A stretch of 32,930 nt of DNA from Myxococcales bacterium (GTDB taxonomy: Bacteria; Myxococcota_A; Bradymonadia; UBA4248), in the NCBI GenBank assembly GCA_004554395.1, contig SFMP01000118.1, forward strand, positions 1-32,930, given 5' to 3'. The position numbers were made by a program, and so were the translations under genes. Of the stretch, positions 7,645 to 16,241 are shown in pieces. How positions within the stretch are numbered: the first letter of the stretch is position 1; every line of letters begins with the position of its first letter. The notes under the pieces were generated by a model. That model searched no databases and was not told the DNA's origin. It worked only from the letters and a program-made list of their open reading frames with translations.

Positions 7645-8656
7645 GTTCCGTGAACCGCTTTTTTTGTGGATATCGCTTTTGTCGATACCGCTTTTTTTCG
7701 TGATGTTGCGCCGCGGAGGTCGGATTCGGTTTTCGAGTTTGTCGATGTGGGCGGTGAAAACGACGAGTTTTCGCGCGAAGACGTCGTTTATTCCGGCGCT
7801 ATTGTTGGCGTTGAGTTTTGTGGCTTTGTCGGTGACGTTGGCAGGCCCGCGAGTCCCGGGTGGCGTGATAAAGCAGCATCGCGAGGGGATTGCGATGATG
7901 TTGGCGATCGACAAATCGGGTTCGATGGCGGCGCTCGACATGTCGAAAGGCGACAAGGAGCAAGACCGATTAGATGCGCTCAAGGACGTATTGGGCGATT
8001 TTATCAAGGGCAATGGCAAGCTCAAGGGGCGTTATGACGATGCGATTGGGATCGTGAGTTTTGCGTCGTATCCGGATTCGGATTGCCCGTTGACGCTCGA
8101 TCACGTGACGTTGATGCAGTTGGTCAACGACATATCGATAGTGACGGATCGGGAGGAATCGGGAACGGCGATAGGCGATGCGCTTGGTTTGTCGGTGGAG
8201 CGATTGCGCGAGTCGGAGAGTGCTTCGAAGGTGATCATATTGTTGACCGACGGTGTGAATAATACGGGTTATGAAGATCCGATAGAGGCGGCGCGGATGG
8301 CGGCGCAATTTGGGATTAAAGTCTATACGATTGGCATTGGTACGAATGGATTTGCGCCAGTGAGGTTGACGAATCCGTTTACCGGGCGGTCGATGATGCG
8401 CCAGATGCCGGTGGAACTCGACGAAAAGATGTTGACGCAAATCGCGGATATGACGGGGGGGTTGTATTTCCGAGCGACGAATCGAGAGGGGCTGGAGGCG
8501 ATATACGAGAAGATCGATGCGTTGGAGAAGACGAAGATTAGCGAAGATCGCACGACGCACTACGACGAGAAGTATTTCTGGAGCTTGGCGATAGGACTCA
8601 TTTTGGCATTGTGTGGTCTCATATTGCGTATGACGTATTATCGGAGGATGCCATAG
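7637..8656 (+). CDS. batA: BatA, VWA-domain membrane protein
   Basis: The 339-residue length is typical of BatA. Two N-terminal hydrophobic helices (about 6-25 and 53-76) precede a VWA domain with a complete MIDAS start DKSGS (92-96). LLTDGVNNTGYEDP (with the conserved D and G) follows, then a C-terminal helix (about 312-334). The topology places the VWA domain on the outer face of the inner membrane. The gene overlaps the upstream one by 8 nt. BatA and BatB form the membrane core of the Bat complex. The VWA assignment is direct; the BatA name rests on operon order and topology. Confidence 0.93.
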   Translation: MLEFREPLFLWISLLSIPLFFVMLRRGGRIRFSSLSMWAVKTTSFRAKTSFIPALLLALSFVALSVTLAGPRVPGGVIKQHREGIAMMLAIDKSGSMAALDMSKGDKEQDRLDALKDVLGDFIKGNGKLKGRYDDAIGIVSFASYPDSDCPLTLDHVTLMQLVNDISIVTDREESGTAIGDALGLSVERLRESESASKVIILLTDGVNNTGYEDPIEAARMAAQFGIKVYTIGIGTNGFAPVRLTNPFTGRSMMRQMPVELDEKMLTQIADMTGGLYFRATNREGLEAIYEKIDALEKTKISEDRTTHYDEKYFWSLAIGLILALCGLILRMTYYRRMP

Positions 8657-8672
8657 AACGCGTAGCGAGCGA

Positions 8673-8816
8673 CGCGTATGCCGCTGGTCGGCATAGCGGA
8701 GCAGCGCGGCGTATGCGCGGAGTGAAACGAGCACATAGCCGCGCCAGTGCGGCGTATGCGCGGAGTGAAACGAGCACATAGCCGCGCCGCAAGCCGTATC
8801 GGCAAAGCCGATAGGC
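8673..8816. repeat. Cluster of four bulged GTAT/ATA hairpins between batA and batB
   Basis: Hairpins lie at 8673-8698, 8704-8744, 8749-8785 and 8793-8816. Two of them sit in 40-bp direct repeats (8706-8745 and 8749-8788, period 43). Each pairs an outer GC stem and an inner stem around G-TAT/ATA, with one unpaired G on the 5' arm. All four point the same way. The cluster fills most of the 187-nt gap inside an otherwise compact operon. Confidence 0.8.
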
Positions 8817-8843
8817 GCGCGCCAAGTGGTAGAGAGGATAGCG

Positions 8844-9884
8844 ATGGATTGGATACAATTTCAGCATTCGGAACGGGCATGGTTATTTTTTGTATTGCTC
8901 GCGCTTGTATTATGGATGATATGGCGGATAGCGGTTCGCAGCGACAAGTTGGGAGCGTTTGTGAGCAAGGCGATGCAGGTGCGTTTGGTGACGCGCCCGA
9001 CGTTAGGCGTGCAGGTGTTGCAGGTCGTTTGCTTGGCGGTGAGTGGAATTTTATTCATATTTGCGCTTATGCAGCCGCAGGTTGTGCGTCAAGAGCGGGT
9101 AGTTTTGGGGAAAGATTCGGCAAATATCTATGTCGCGCTCGACGTGTCGAAGAGCATGTTGGCGACGGATGTTGCGCCCGATAGGTTAGGGCGTGCGAAG
9201 TCGGAGATACGGGACATGTTGCCGGCGTTTTCGTCGCATCGCGTGGGATTGTTGGCGTTTGCGGGTCGGACGACGGTGTTGTCGCCGCTGACGATGGACC
9301 ATGGATTTTTTCGATTGGCGCTCGACAGTGCGTCGCCGTGGAGTGTGACGCTTGGCGGGACGAATTTGGGCGAGGTGATACGCAAGGCGACGAAGTTGCT
9401 AGGGGAGCAGGAGGGTCCGAAGGCGTTGATATTGATAACCGATGGCGAGGATCAGGACACGTATCCGTTGGAGGCGGCGGAGGCTGCGCGGCAGGCGGGT
9501 GTGGTGATCGTGGCGGTTGGTTTTGGGTCGGAGGCCGGGACGACGATCGACGTCTTGGACAAGAAGACGGGTGTGAAGAAGCGGGTCGTGGATTCGGAAG
9601 GTCGTGAGGTGGTGTCGCGGCTCGATGGCGATTTGTTGAGGCAGATAGCGCTCAAGACGAATGGCGTTTACGTGCCGGCGGGGACGGGAGTGCTCGATTT
9701 AGAGAGCGTTTTGCAGAAGCACATCTTGCCGCTGGTGGAGTCGTCGACGCAGGTGAAGTCGCGCGAGGTTCGAGTAGAGTTGTTCCAGTGGTTTGTGGGG
9801 CTGGGAATGTTGTTTTTTATGGGATTCATGCTTTTAGATGCCAGAACAAATCGTAAGCGACAATCGAAGGAGAAGATCGCATGA
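8844..9884 (+). CDS. batB: BatB, VWA-domain membrane protein
   Basis: I chose the ATG at 8844 because AGAGAGGA (8831-8838) lies just upstream; the GTG at 8826 has no such site. The 346-residue product has two N-terminal transmembrane helices (about 13-31 and 57-78), a VWA domain with MIDAS DVSKS (100-104) and LITDGEDQDTYP, and a C-terminal helix (about 316-332). Length and topology fit BatB. The stop codon overlaps the next start as ATGA (9881-9884), so the downstream gene is probably translationally coupled. Confidence 0.93.
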   Translation: MDWIQFQHSERAWLFFVLLALVLWMIWRIAVRSDKLGAFVSKAMQVRLVTRPTLGVQVLQVVCLAVSGILFIFALMQPQVVRQERVVLGKDSANIYVALDVSKSMLATDVAPDRLGRAKSEIRDMLPAFSSHRVGLLAFAGRTTVLSPLTMDHGFFRLALDSASPWSVTLGGTNLGEVIRKATKLLGEQEGPKALILITDGEDQDTYPLEAAEAARQAGVVIVAVGFGSEAGTTIDVLDKKTGVKKRVVDSEGREVVSRLDGDLLRQIALKTNGVYVPAGTGVLDLESVLQKHILPLVESSTQVKSREVRVELFQWFVGLGMLFFMGFMLLDARTNRKRQSKEKIA

Positions 9885-12493
9885 AACGTTTGATTCAGGT
9901 GAATTATAAGAATATTATTTTGTTGAGTTGTTTGCTCGCATGTAGTCCGGCGACGGCACAGACGGGCTTCGATGGAACGGGTGGAACTGGAACGGAGCAG
10001 GTGCAGGGCGCGGGAACAGGGGCTTTGGGCGCGGGAACAGGGGCTTTGGGCGCGGGAACAGGGGCTCAGGGCGCGGGAACAGGAGCTCAGGAAGCGCCCA
10101 AGAGCATCTACGACGATGCGTCGCTCAAGCCACGGGATTTGTTCAATTTGGCGAACGACGAACTGGCTCGGGGCGAATACGACGTGGCGATCGAGGGGTT
10201 TAGTCGAGCGCGCAATGAGGCGTCGTTTGACAACGAATTGCGCTATGCGGCGGCGTATAATTTGGGTTTTGCTTATGCGGCGAAAGCGGATTCGCTCGGG
10301 GCGATCGATGGGCTCGACGAGGGCGGCTTGGAATCGGCGATAGAATGGCTTTCGTCGAGTGTGGCGTGGTTTCGAGATGCCGTGAGGCAGAGGCCGAGTT
10401 TGGACGAGGCGCGTGGGAATTTGGAGATCGTGCTGAAGCGTCAATTGAATGCGCAAGATTTGATGGCGCAAAAGTTCAATACGCCCGAGCGTCAACTCGA
10501 TGCATTGATAGCGGCACAACGTGAGATTCGGGAGTCGGCGCGAGCCCTTTCGCAGCAAATCGCGGGGACGAGTGCGGAGCGCGATCCGATATCGTTTCAG
10601 AACGATTTTAGGTCGATAGCGCGGATGCAGCGCGAAGCGATGACGGCGGGGAATTTGGCTGCCGAGAACATCGCCAATGCCAAGGCGCTCATCGAGTCGA
10701 AGACGGAAGAGGCGCGGACGCAGGAGGAGGCTTATCGGAAGTTTCAGTTCGAAGCGGTGATTCCGTTGCTCGACCAAGCGCGTCAATACATGGGGAGTGC
10801 GCGCCGGCAGATGCGCGACATGTCGATGAATGATGCGCTTCGGCAGACGAATAAGGCGTTTTATGCGTTGAAGCAAGCGCGCGAGCAATTGGACGATCCG
10901 CTTCGAATATTGGGTCATATATCGGAGGATGAGCAGAATTTTGTGCGATTAGCCGAGGCGAATGCAGTATTTAAGTCGCCGGAGCGATTGGCTGAGTATC
11001 GAGCGAAGACGCAGAATTCGGAGGCGTCGTTGCCGCCCTGGCTGAATGAGGCGTTGTTATCGGATACGCAGCAAGATGTATTGGAGCGGACGAAGCGCGT
11101 AGCGTCGTTTTTGGAGGCGGTTGTATCGGCCGATGTTTCTGGGACGGAGCCATCGGGCGCGGATGCGGAGGCGGCGGCAGAGCAGAGGGCGCAAATCGGC
11201 GAGGCGTTGCCGTTGATACGTCGAGCGGCGGAGGAGATGGCGGCGGCCGATGGCGCGGTTTTGCGCGACGATGCCGAGGGGGCATTGCGCCATGGCGCGC
11301 AATCGGTGGAGTTATTGGCGCTTGCGATGGAACGGTTTGCCGATTTAAAACACCTCGTCGAAATCGCCTATCGGTCGCAGAAGGCGATGTCGGGCGTTGT
11401 AGCGGGTGATATCGGTTCGGAGTCGCCGCATTTGTTATCGAGAGAGCAGCAGAAGGGGCTATTGTCGCCGGCTTTGGCGACGAATATCGAGCGATTGGAG
11501 CGTTTGTCGGCGGCGCTTGCGAAGGCATCGGCAAAGGCCATAGCCGAAGTGAACAAAGCGGCGCAGAGTGCGCAAGGCCAAGCGGCGGCTCAGGGTCAAG
11601 GCGATGCGTTGAAGGCGCAGATCGACGAGCAAATTGCCGAGACGCAGAAGTTTTTCGAGCATGCCGAGACGTTACGCGCCGAGGCGCAAGCCGCGATGAA
11701 GCGGATGGCGGCGGTTGTCGATGCGTATGATGCCGAGGGAATGGCGGGAACTGCAACGGAAGGGACTGGATCAGGCGGCATCGTGCCCGCGACGGCGGAA
11801 GACGCCGTATGGGGGGAATTGAGCGAAGACGACGAGTTGGCGGGATCGCATTTGGAGCAGTTGAGGATGTTGTTCTTTACGATAGCCGAGCACGTCGAAG
11901 AGCTATTGCGCCAGCAGATGTCGACATTGGATACGACGACCGACGTTTCGACGCTCGCCGGTGACGAGCAAACGCTGAAATTGCCCGCCGTCGTCGATCG
12001 GCAGCGCGTGCACGAATTGACGGCAACGCAGCTCGCGCGAGCGATAACGGAACAGAGCGAAAAGATGCGCGCGCAGGCGGAACAAGCGCCGCAGGGAGGC
12101 GAGCAGGCGCAAGAAATGGCGCAGCGCTATGGCCAAGCGGCGAGTGAAATCGAGGTGGCGGCGGCGAGCATGCGCCAGGCGCAGACTGATTTGCAGAGCG
12201 AAGACAGGTTGTTTAGCGAGGCATTGGCACAACAAAAAGAGGCAGCCGAGCACCTCGAAAAGGCGTTGGAATGGCTGCAACCGCCTCAGCAACAACAGCA
12301 GCAAAACGACGAGCAACAGCAACAAAACGACGAGCAACAACAGAATGCGCAGCAACAGAAGCCGCAACAAAAGATGTCGAAAGAGCAGGCTGAGAAGAAG
12401 ATCGAGCAGATTCGGAGCCGAGATCAGGCACGTCGGAAGGCGCGAGAATCGCGCAATGAAGGGTCTGGGATGCCCGTGGTGAATGATTGGTAG
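9881..12493 (+). CDS. Large BatC-like periplasmic coiled-coil protein
   Basis: The 870-residue product starts with a signal peptide (IILLSCLLACSPATAQ, about 12-27). It continues with four 7-residue GAGTGAL/Q repeats (about 43-70), a TPR-like helical region (about 85-190: FNLANDELARGEYDVAIEGF, YNLGFAYAAKAD), about 600 residues of charged and Ala-rich coiled coil, a Gln-rich tract (about 802-835) and a short tail ending MPVVNDW. BatC proteins also combine TPRs, a Q-rich linker, a basic helix and a terminal (E/N)DW, but are usually much shorter. The position after batB and the ATGA overlap support a BatC-type role as scaffold of the Bat membrane complex. The long coiled coil could be a separate function. 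Confidence 0.72.
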   Translation: MKRLIQVNYKNIILLSCLLACSPATAQTGFDGTGGTGTEQVQGAGTGALGAGTGALGAGTGAQGAGTGAQEAPKSIYDDASLKPRDLFNLANDELARGEYDVAIEGFSRARNEASFDNELRYAAAYNLGFAYAAKADSLGAIDGLDEGGLESAIEWLSSSVAWFRDAVRQRPSLDEARGNLEIVLKRQLNAQDLMAQKFNTPERQLDALIAAQREIRESARALSQQIAGTSAERDPISFQNDFRSIARMQREAMTAGNLAAENIANAKALIESKTEEARTQEEAYRKFQFEAVIPLLDQARQYMGSARRQMRDMSMNDALRQTNKAFYALKQAREQLDDPLRILGHISEDEQNFVRLAEANAVFKSPERLAEYRAKTQNSEASLPPWLNEALLSDTQQDVLERTKRVASFLEAVVSADVSGTEPSGADAEAAAEQRAQIGEALPLIRRAAEEMAAADGAVLRDDAEGALRHGAQSVELLALAMERFADLKHLVEIAYRSQKAMSGVVAGDIGSESPHLLSREQQKGLLSPALATNIERLERLSAALAKASAKAIAEVNKAAQSAQGQAAAQGQGDALKAQIDEQIAETQKFFEHAETLRAEAQAAMKRMAAVVDAYDAEGMAGTATEGTGSGGIVPATAEDAVWGELSEDDELAGSHLEQLRMLFFTIAEHVEELLRQQMSTLDTTTDVSTLAGDEQTLKLPAVVDRQRVHELTATQLARAITEQSEKMRAQAEQAPQGGEQAQEMAQRYGQAASEIEVAAASMRQAQTDLQSEDRLFSEALAQQKEAAEHLEKALEWLQPPQQQQQQNDEQQQQNDEQQQNAQQQKPQQKMSKEQAEKKIEQIRSRDQARRKARESRNEGSGMPVVNDW
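10007..10090 (+). repeat. 21-bp in-frame tandem repeat, four copies
   Basis: Units of 21 bp based on GGCGCGGGAACAGGGGCTTTG follow one another and encode GAGTGAL, GAGTGAL, GAGTGAQ, GAGTGAQ. They form a flexible linker straight after the signal peptide of the BatC-like protein. Such near-identical short repeats are likely to vary in copy number between strains. Confidence 0.92.
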
Positions 12494-12503
12494 GGATGAG
12501 ATT

Positions 12504-15164
12504 ATGAAAGATAATGCGCTTTGTCGTCGAGTGAATGCTTTGCGCGTCGTGGCGGTATCGGCGGTGTTAGGCATAGGTGTATCGATGCTCGTGCCCGAGT
12601 TGGCGTATGCGCAGAGTATTCGTTTGCAAGCCCAAACATCGGAGATATATGCGGGGATGCCGTTTCAGCTATCGGTCGTGGCGACGGATTTCGATGAATC
12701 GCCCGAGCCGGAGGTGGAGCCGTTTGCGATCGAAGATGCCGAAGTTCAGTTGCTCGGTGTATCGCCGCAGATTTCGTCGATGACGACGATTATCAATGGT
12801 CGTCGGACGTCGAAAAAAGACGTCACGTTTATCTATCGCTATCAGATAACGCCGAAGCGCGAGGGCGTTTATAGCATCCCGGTGATAACGGCGCATCAGG
12901 GAGCGAAGCGGGCAGATTCGGAACAGCGCGTGACGTTTACGGCGCAGACGGTACAGACGACGCCCGACATGAAGATATCGCTGGAGCTCCCGAATCGGAA
13001 GTTGTGGGTAGGCGAGACGTTTGAGGCGCAGATTGGTTGGTATTTGCGCAAAGACGTATCGTCGCAAGTGTTTAGTTTGCCGATATTGCAGATGCCCGAA
13101 GTACTCGACGTCGAAGAGCCGATGACGGCGACGCAAGCCGGCGCGATACCGCTCAACGTCGGCAGTCGCCAGATTGCGTTCCCGTATACGCGCGACACGG
13201 TGACGTATCAGGGGTTGGAATATACGCGTTTTTTGATATCGGTGAAATTGACGCCGCTCAAGAGCGGAATGATAACGCTCGAGCCATCGAAAGTGTTGGC
13301 AGAGCTCGAAGCTGGTATGGCGCGCGATACGTGGGGATTTGGTCGCACGACGTATAAATTGTATCGGGCCGAAGACAAGGCGCGCACGATAGAGGTCAAG
13401 GCATTGCCCGAAAACGGTCGCCCGGCGACGTTTTCGAATGCGATGGGTGCGGATTATGCGATTTCGGTGCGCGCCGATCGGACGATAGTCAAGGCGGGGG
13501 ATCCGATCATGCTCACGATCGATATCTCGTCGCCGAGTTCACTCGAGGGGTTGATATTGCCGTCGCTCGTCGATGCAGGGCTCAAGGAGCAATTGTTTGG
13601 GGTTTCGAACGATGCTCCGATAGGTGAGAACATCGAGGGCGCGCAAAAGACCCATATCAAGCGGTTTACGGTTCCGGTTCGTGTGAAATCGGAGCGCGTG
13701 ACCGAGATACCGCCGCTGGCGTTTTCGTATTTTAACCCCGTGAGCGAAGAATATACGACGGTACGGAGCCAGCCGATAGCTTTGAGCGTGACGGCGGTCG
13801 AAAAAGTGAGTGCCGCCGACGTGGTCGGGGCAAAAATCGCCGAACCGCGGCAAGCCCAAGCCAATGGCAACGAGGCGAAATTGGCGCAGCCCGAACCCGA
13901 TATCGCCGCCGGCGCCGTCGAGTTGGGATTGGTGGCACCTAGCGAAACAATCGCCTTGCAAACGACGATTAAGTCGAATTTTATTGCGATATTGTCGGCG
14001 ATATATGCATTTCCTTTTGTCGTTTTGGGAGGTTTGGTCGGTGTTCGCCGCTTGCGTCGCAAGAGCGCCGAAAACTCCGAACAGCGCGAAGCCGCGCGGC
14101 AATTGGCCAAAGCGATCGACGAAGCGGCGACGGATAATGCTCGCGTTGCGGCTTCGAAGATATCGAATGCATTGAATCAGTTTTTGCGATCGACGGAATC
14201 GCCGCGCGAGGCATTTACGCCGATTTGCGAACAAATCGATGCCGAGGCATATCGGCCCGATGCCGGCGACAGGCCATTGGCGAAAGAAACGGTCGATTCG
14301 CTGCGGGCGGCGATTCCCACGCACGTGAACCCGAAATATGCCAAATGGATTGTGGGGATGTTTGCTTTGCTCTTGTGCGCATTTGTCGGGTTGGGTGGCG
14401 TGCCCAAGGCGGTAGCCCAAGCGCCCGCCGTGGCGGGTAGTGAAGAACGCGCCCAAGGTGTGACGTATGAAGTGGCGGCGGCGGCCTATCACAAGGCATT
14501 GGCGACGACCGATAGAGCGGCTCGGATAGCTTCGTTCAAACGAGCGCAAGCGTATTTTATGCAATTATCGGAGCAGAACCCCGAAGATTATGCATATTAC
14601 GTCGATGCGGGCAATGCTGCGCTTGGCGCCGTCGACATGGGGCATGCCGTATTGAACTACAAACGAGCGCTATTGAGGAATCCGACGAACGAACAGGCGC
14701 GATATAATTTGTCGTATATCGAATCGATACAGGGCGAGAAAGTGCGCCATTCAGGGCATGCGATATCGTCGGCGCTATTTTTCGACAGCGTGATGACGCC
14801 CGAACAGCGATTGTTATTGGCGGCATTGTTCTTTGCGATAGGCGTTTTGCTCATGATTCCGTGGCATGCCAAGTATCGGAAAGTATTGAGTTTTATCGGG
14901 ATCGTGCCGTTGATAGTCTGGCTATGGCTCATGGCAGGGTATTGGACATCGCCGCAGGCGCACGAGGGCGTGATCATGTCGGAGGTTTGGCTCAAGACGG
15001 CCGATAATGCCGGCGCATCGAATGTTTCGGCGATGGCACTGGAGCCAGGTTATAGCGTCGAAATCGTCAAAGAACGCGATGGCTGGGTTCAAGTTCGCTA
15101 CGGAGATGGGGCGCAAGGTTGGGTGAGCAGAACTGCGGTGGAATATGTCGACAACACAAAATAA
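12504..15164 (+). CDS. batD: BatD-BatE fusion protein (BatD beta domains, TPR, SH3)
   Basis: I chose the ATG at 12504 because AGGGATGAG lies just upstream; an in-frame ATG at 12483 lies inside the preceding gene. The 886-residue product has a signal peptide (about 14-36), then the BatD region with the family pattern NGRRTSKKDVTFIYRYQITP and KREGVYSIP, then a transmembrane helix (about 490-512). A cytoplasmic helical stretch and another hydrophobic segment (about 614-636) follow, then a TPR region (about 652-745: AYHKALATTDRAARIASFKR, NPTNEQARYNLSYIES), two transmembrane helices (about 767-787 and 793-814) and a C-terminal bacterial SH3 domain (GWVQVRYGDGAQGWV, about 860). TPR plus SH3 is the BatE layout, so batD and batE appear fused. 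It is the scaffold end of the operon. Confidence 0.85.
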   Translation: MKDNALCRRVNALRVVAVSAVLGIGVSMLVPELAYAQSIRLQAQTSEIYAGMPFQLSVVATDFDESPEPEVEPFAIEDAEVQLLGVSPQISSMTTIINGRRTSKKDVTFIYRYQITPKREGVYSIPVITAHQGAKRADSEQRVTFTAQTVQTTPDMKISLELPNRKLWVGETFEAQIGWYLRKDVSSQVFSLPILQMPEVLDVEEPMTATQAGAIPLNVGSRQIAFPYTRDTVTYQGLEYTRFLISVKLTPLKSGMITLEPSKVLAELEAGMARDTWGFGRTTYKLYRAEDKARTIEVKALPENGRPATFSNAMGADYAISVRADRTIVKAGDPIMLTIDISSPSSLEGLILPSLVDAGLKEQLFGVSNDAPIGENIEGAQKTHIKRFTVPVRVKSERVTEIPPLAFSYFNPVSEEYTTVRSQPIALSVTAVEKVSAADVVGAKIAEPRQAQANGNEAKLAQPEPDIAAGAVELGLVAPSETIALQTTIKSNFIAILSAIYAFPFVVLGGLVGVRRLRRKSAENSEQREAARQLAKAIDEAATDNARVAASKISNALNQFLRSTESPREAFTPICEQIDAEAYRPDAGDRPLAKETVDSLRAAIPTHVNPKYAKWIVGMFALLLCAFVGLGGVPKAVAQAPAVAGSEERAQGVTYEVAAAAYHKALATTDRAARIASFKRAQAYFMQLSEQNPEDYAYYVDAGNAALGAVDMGHAVLNYKRALLRNPTNEQARYNLSYIESIQGEKVRHSGHAISSALFFDSVMTPEQRLLLAALFFAIGVLLMIPWHAKYRKVLSFIGIVPLIVWLWLMAGYWTSPQAHEGVIMSEVWLKTADNAGASNVSAMALEPGYSVEIVKERDGWVQVRYGDGAQGWVSRTAVEYVDNTK

Positions 15165-16134
15165 TCGCCAAACACAAAATAATCGCCAAATACAAGGGGT
15201 TATCGAGCGAGCCTCTTCGTCGTCGGCGGCGCAAAGGCGTGCCGCCCTCGAAACATGGGTCGACATGGATCGGAGCGATCTCATCGAGGTAGCGCTCGAA
15301 CTCATCGGGTCGCCTTATCGCGACGTGAGAGAAGACGTCGTATCGTTTTGTTGCGAGGAATATTCTAACGATCGCGGTGTAGCAGAAATATTATGCGATT
15401 ATATTTCGAAACATGCGAATGATATTTCGACTTATGCGAAAGAGAGCTTGTTGATTTGGTTGGCGTCGGTGGCGTCGTATTTGACGCCCGAGGTGAAGTC
15501 GTTTGTCGGACGTTGTTTCGATGATGCCGATGACGAGATTCGATATCGGGCATTTTGCCTCGCCGAATATGCCGAAGAATCGAGCGAAGCCTATTGGGCG
15601 CGGGTGGAGCAGTGGTTGGGCGACGAAGACGAAGATTTTCGCATCGTCGCGGTACAAGCGATTGAGCGGCGCGTTTTGCAATCGGGCGCGCCAGCCGACG
15701 AGGCGATATTGTCGAAGCTCGAATCGCAGTTGAGCCGTGCGAGCGATACAGAGGGGTTTCACATACGGTTGGCGTTGTTGCGTCTTTGTGCGCCATCGGA
15801 GCGAGCGGAGGCGGTGAGGCGGATCATCGGCGACATCGAAGATGCGCGGTTTTCGTACCCGGCGATCGATGCGGTGATGAAATATGGGTCGAAGGCGGAA
15901 TATTATGGCACAGATGATGCAGGCGAAGGGAATGCAACGCGCATTGCGGCCATCGAAGCGCTTTTACGCGTATCGCGTGGCATCTTTGGCGAGCCTACGG
16001 TTCGGACGATAGCGGCGGCGACGGCTGCGCAATTGGGATCGTCGGCAGGTCGCGAGCTTTTGGAATCGTTTAGCCGTAGTCGTCGGGGCAATGCGTCGTA
16101 TGCGCAGGAATTGCTGTCGTCGTTGAGCGAATGA
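15145..16134 (+). CDS. HEAT-repeat-like protein at the end of the Bat operon
   Basis: This 329-residue protein has no signal peptide and no membrane segment. It consists of paired helices typical of HEAT/ARM-like solenoids (RRAALETWVDMDRSDLIEVA, DDADDEIRYRAFCLAEYAEE, DEDEDFRIVAVQAIERR). The start at 15145 lies 20 nt inside the preceding gene, so expression is probably coupled. The N-terminus (QNNRQTQNNRQ) is encoded by an 18-bp direct repeat within the overlap. HEAT-like solenoids bind protein partners, so this may be a cytoplasmic partner of the MoxR/Bat machine. That role is inferred from position only. Confidence 0.75.
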   Translation: MSTTQNNRQTQNNRQIQGVIERASSSSAAQRRAALETWVDMDRSDLIEVALELIGSPYRDVREDVVSFCCEEYSNDRGVAEILCDYISKHANDISTYAKESLLIWLASVASYLTPEVKSFVGRCFDDADDEIRYRAFCLAEYAEESSEAYWARVEQWLGDEDEDFRIVAVQAIERRVLQSGAPADEAILSKLESQLSRASDTEGFHIRLALLRLCAPSERAEAVRRIIGDIEDARFSYPAIDAVMKYGSKAEYYGTDDAGEGNATRIAAIEALLRVSRGIFGEPTVRTIAAATAAQLGSSAGRELLESFSRSRRGNASYAQELLSSLSE

Positions 16135-16241
16135 GTGTTTCGGCGTTGGCGTCGACGATTGATTTGCCACGTGCCCGAAAAAATGCCATAAAGGCGGGTT
16201 TTGGGCTCAGACAGCCTTTTGTCTTCGATTGGAGGAAAGCG

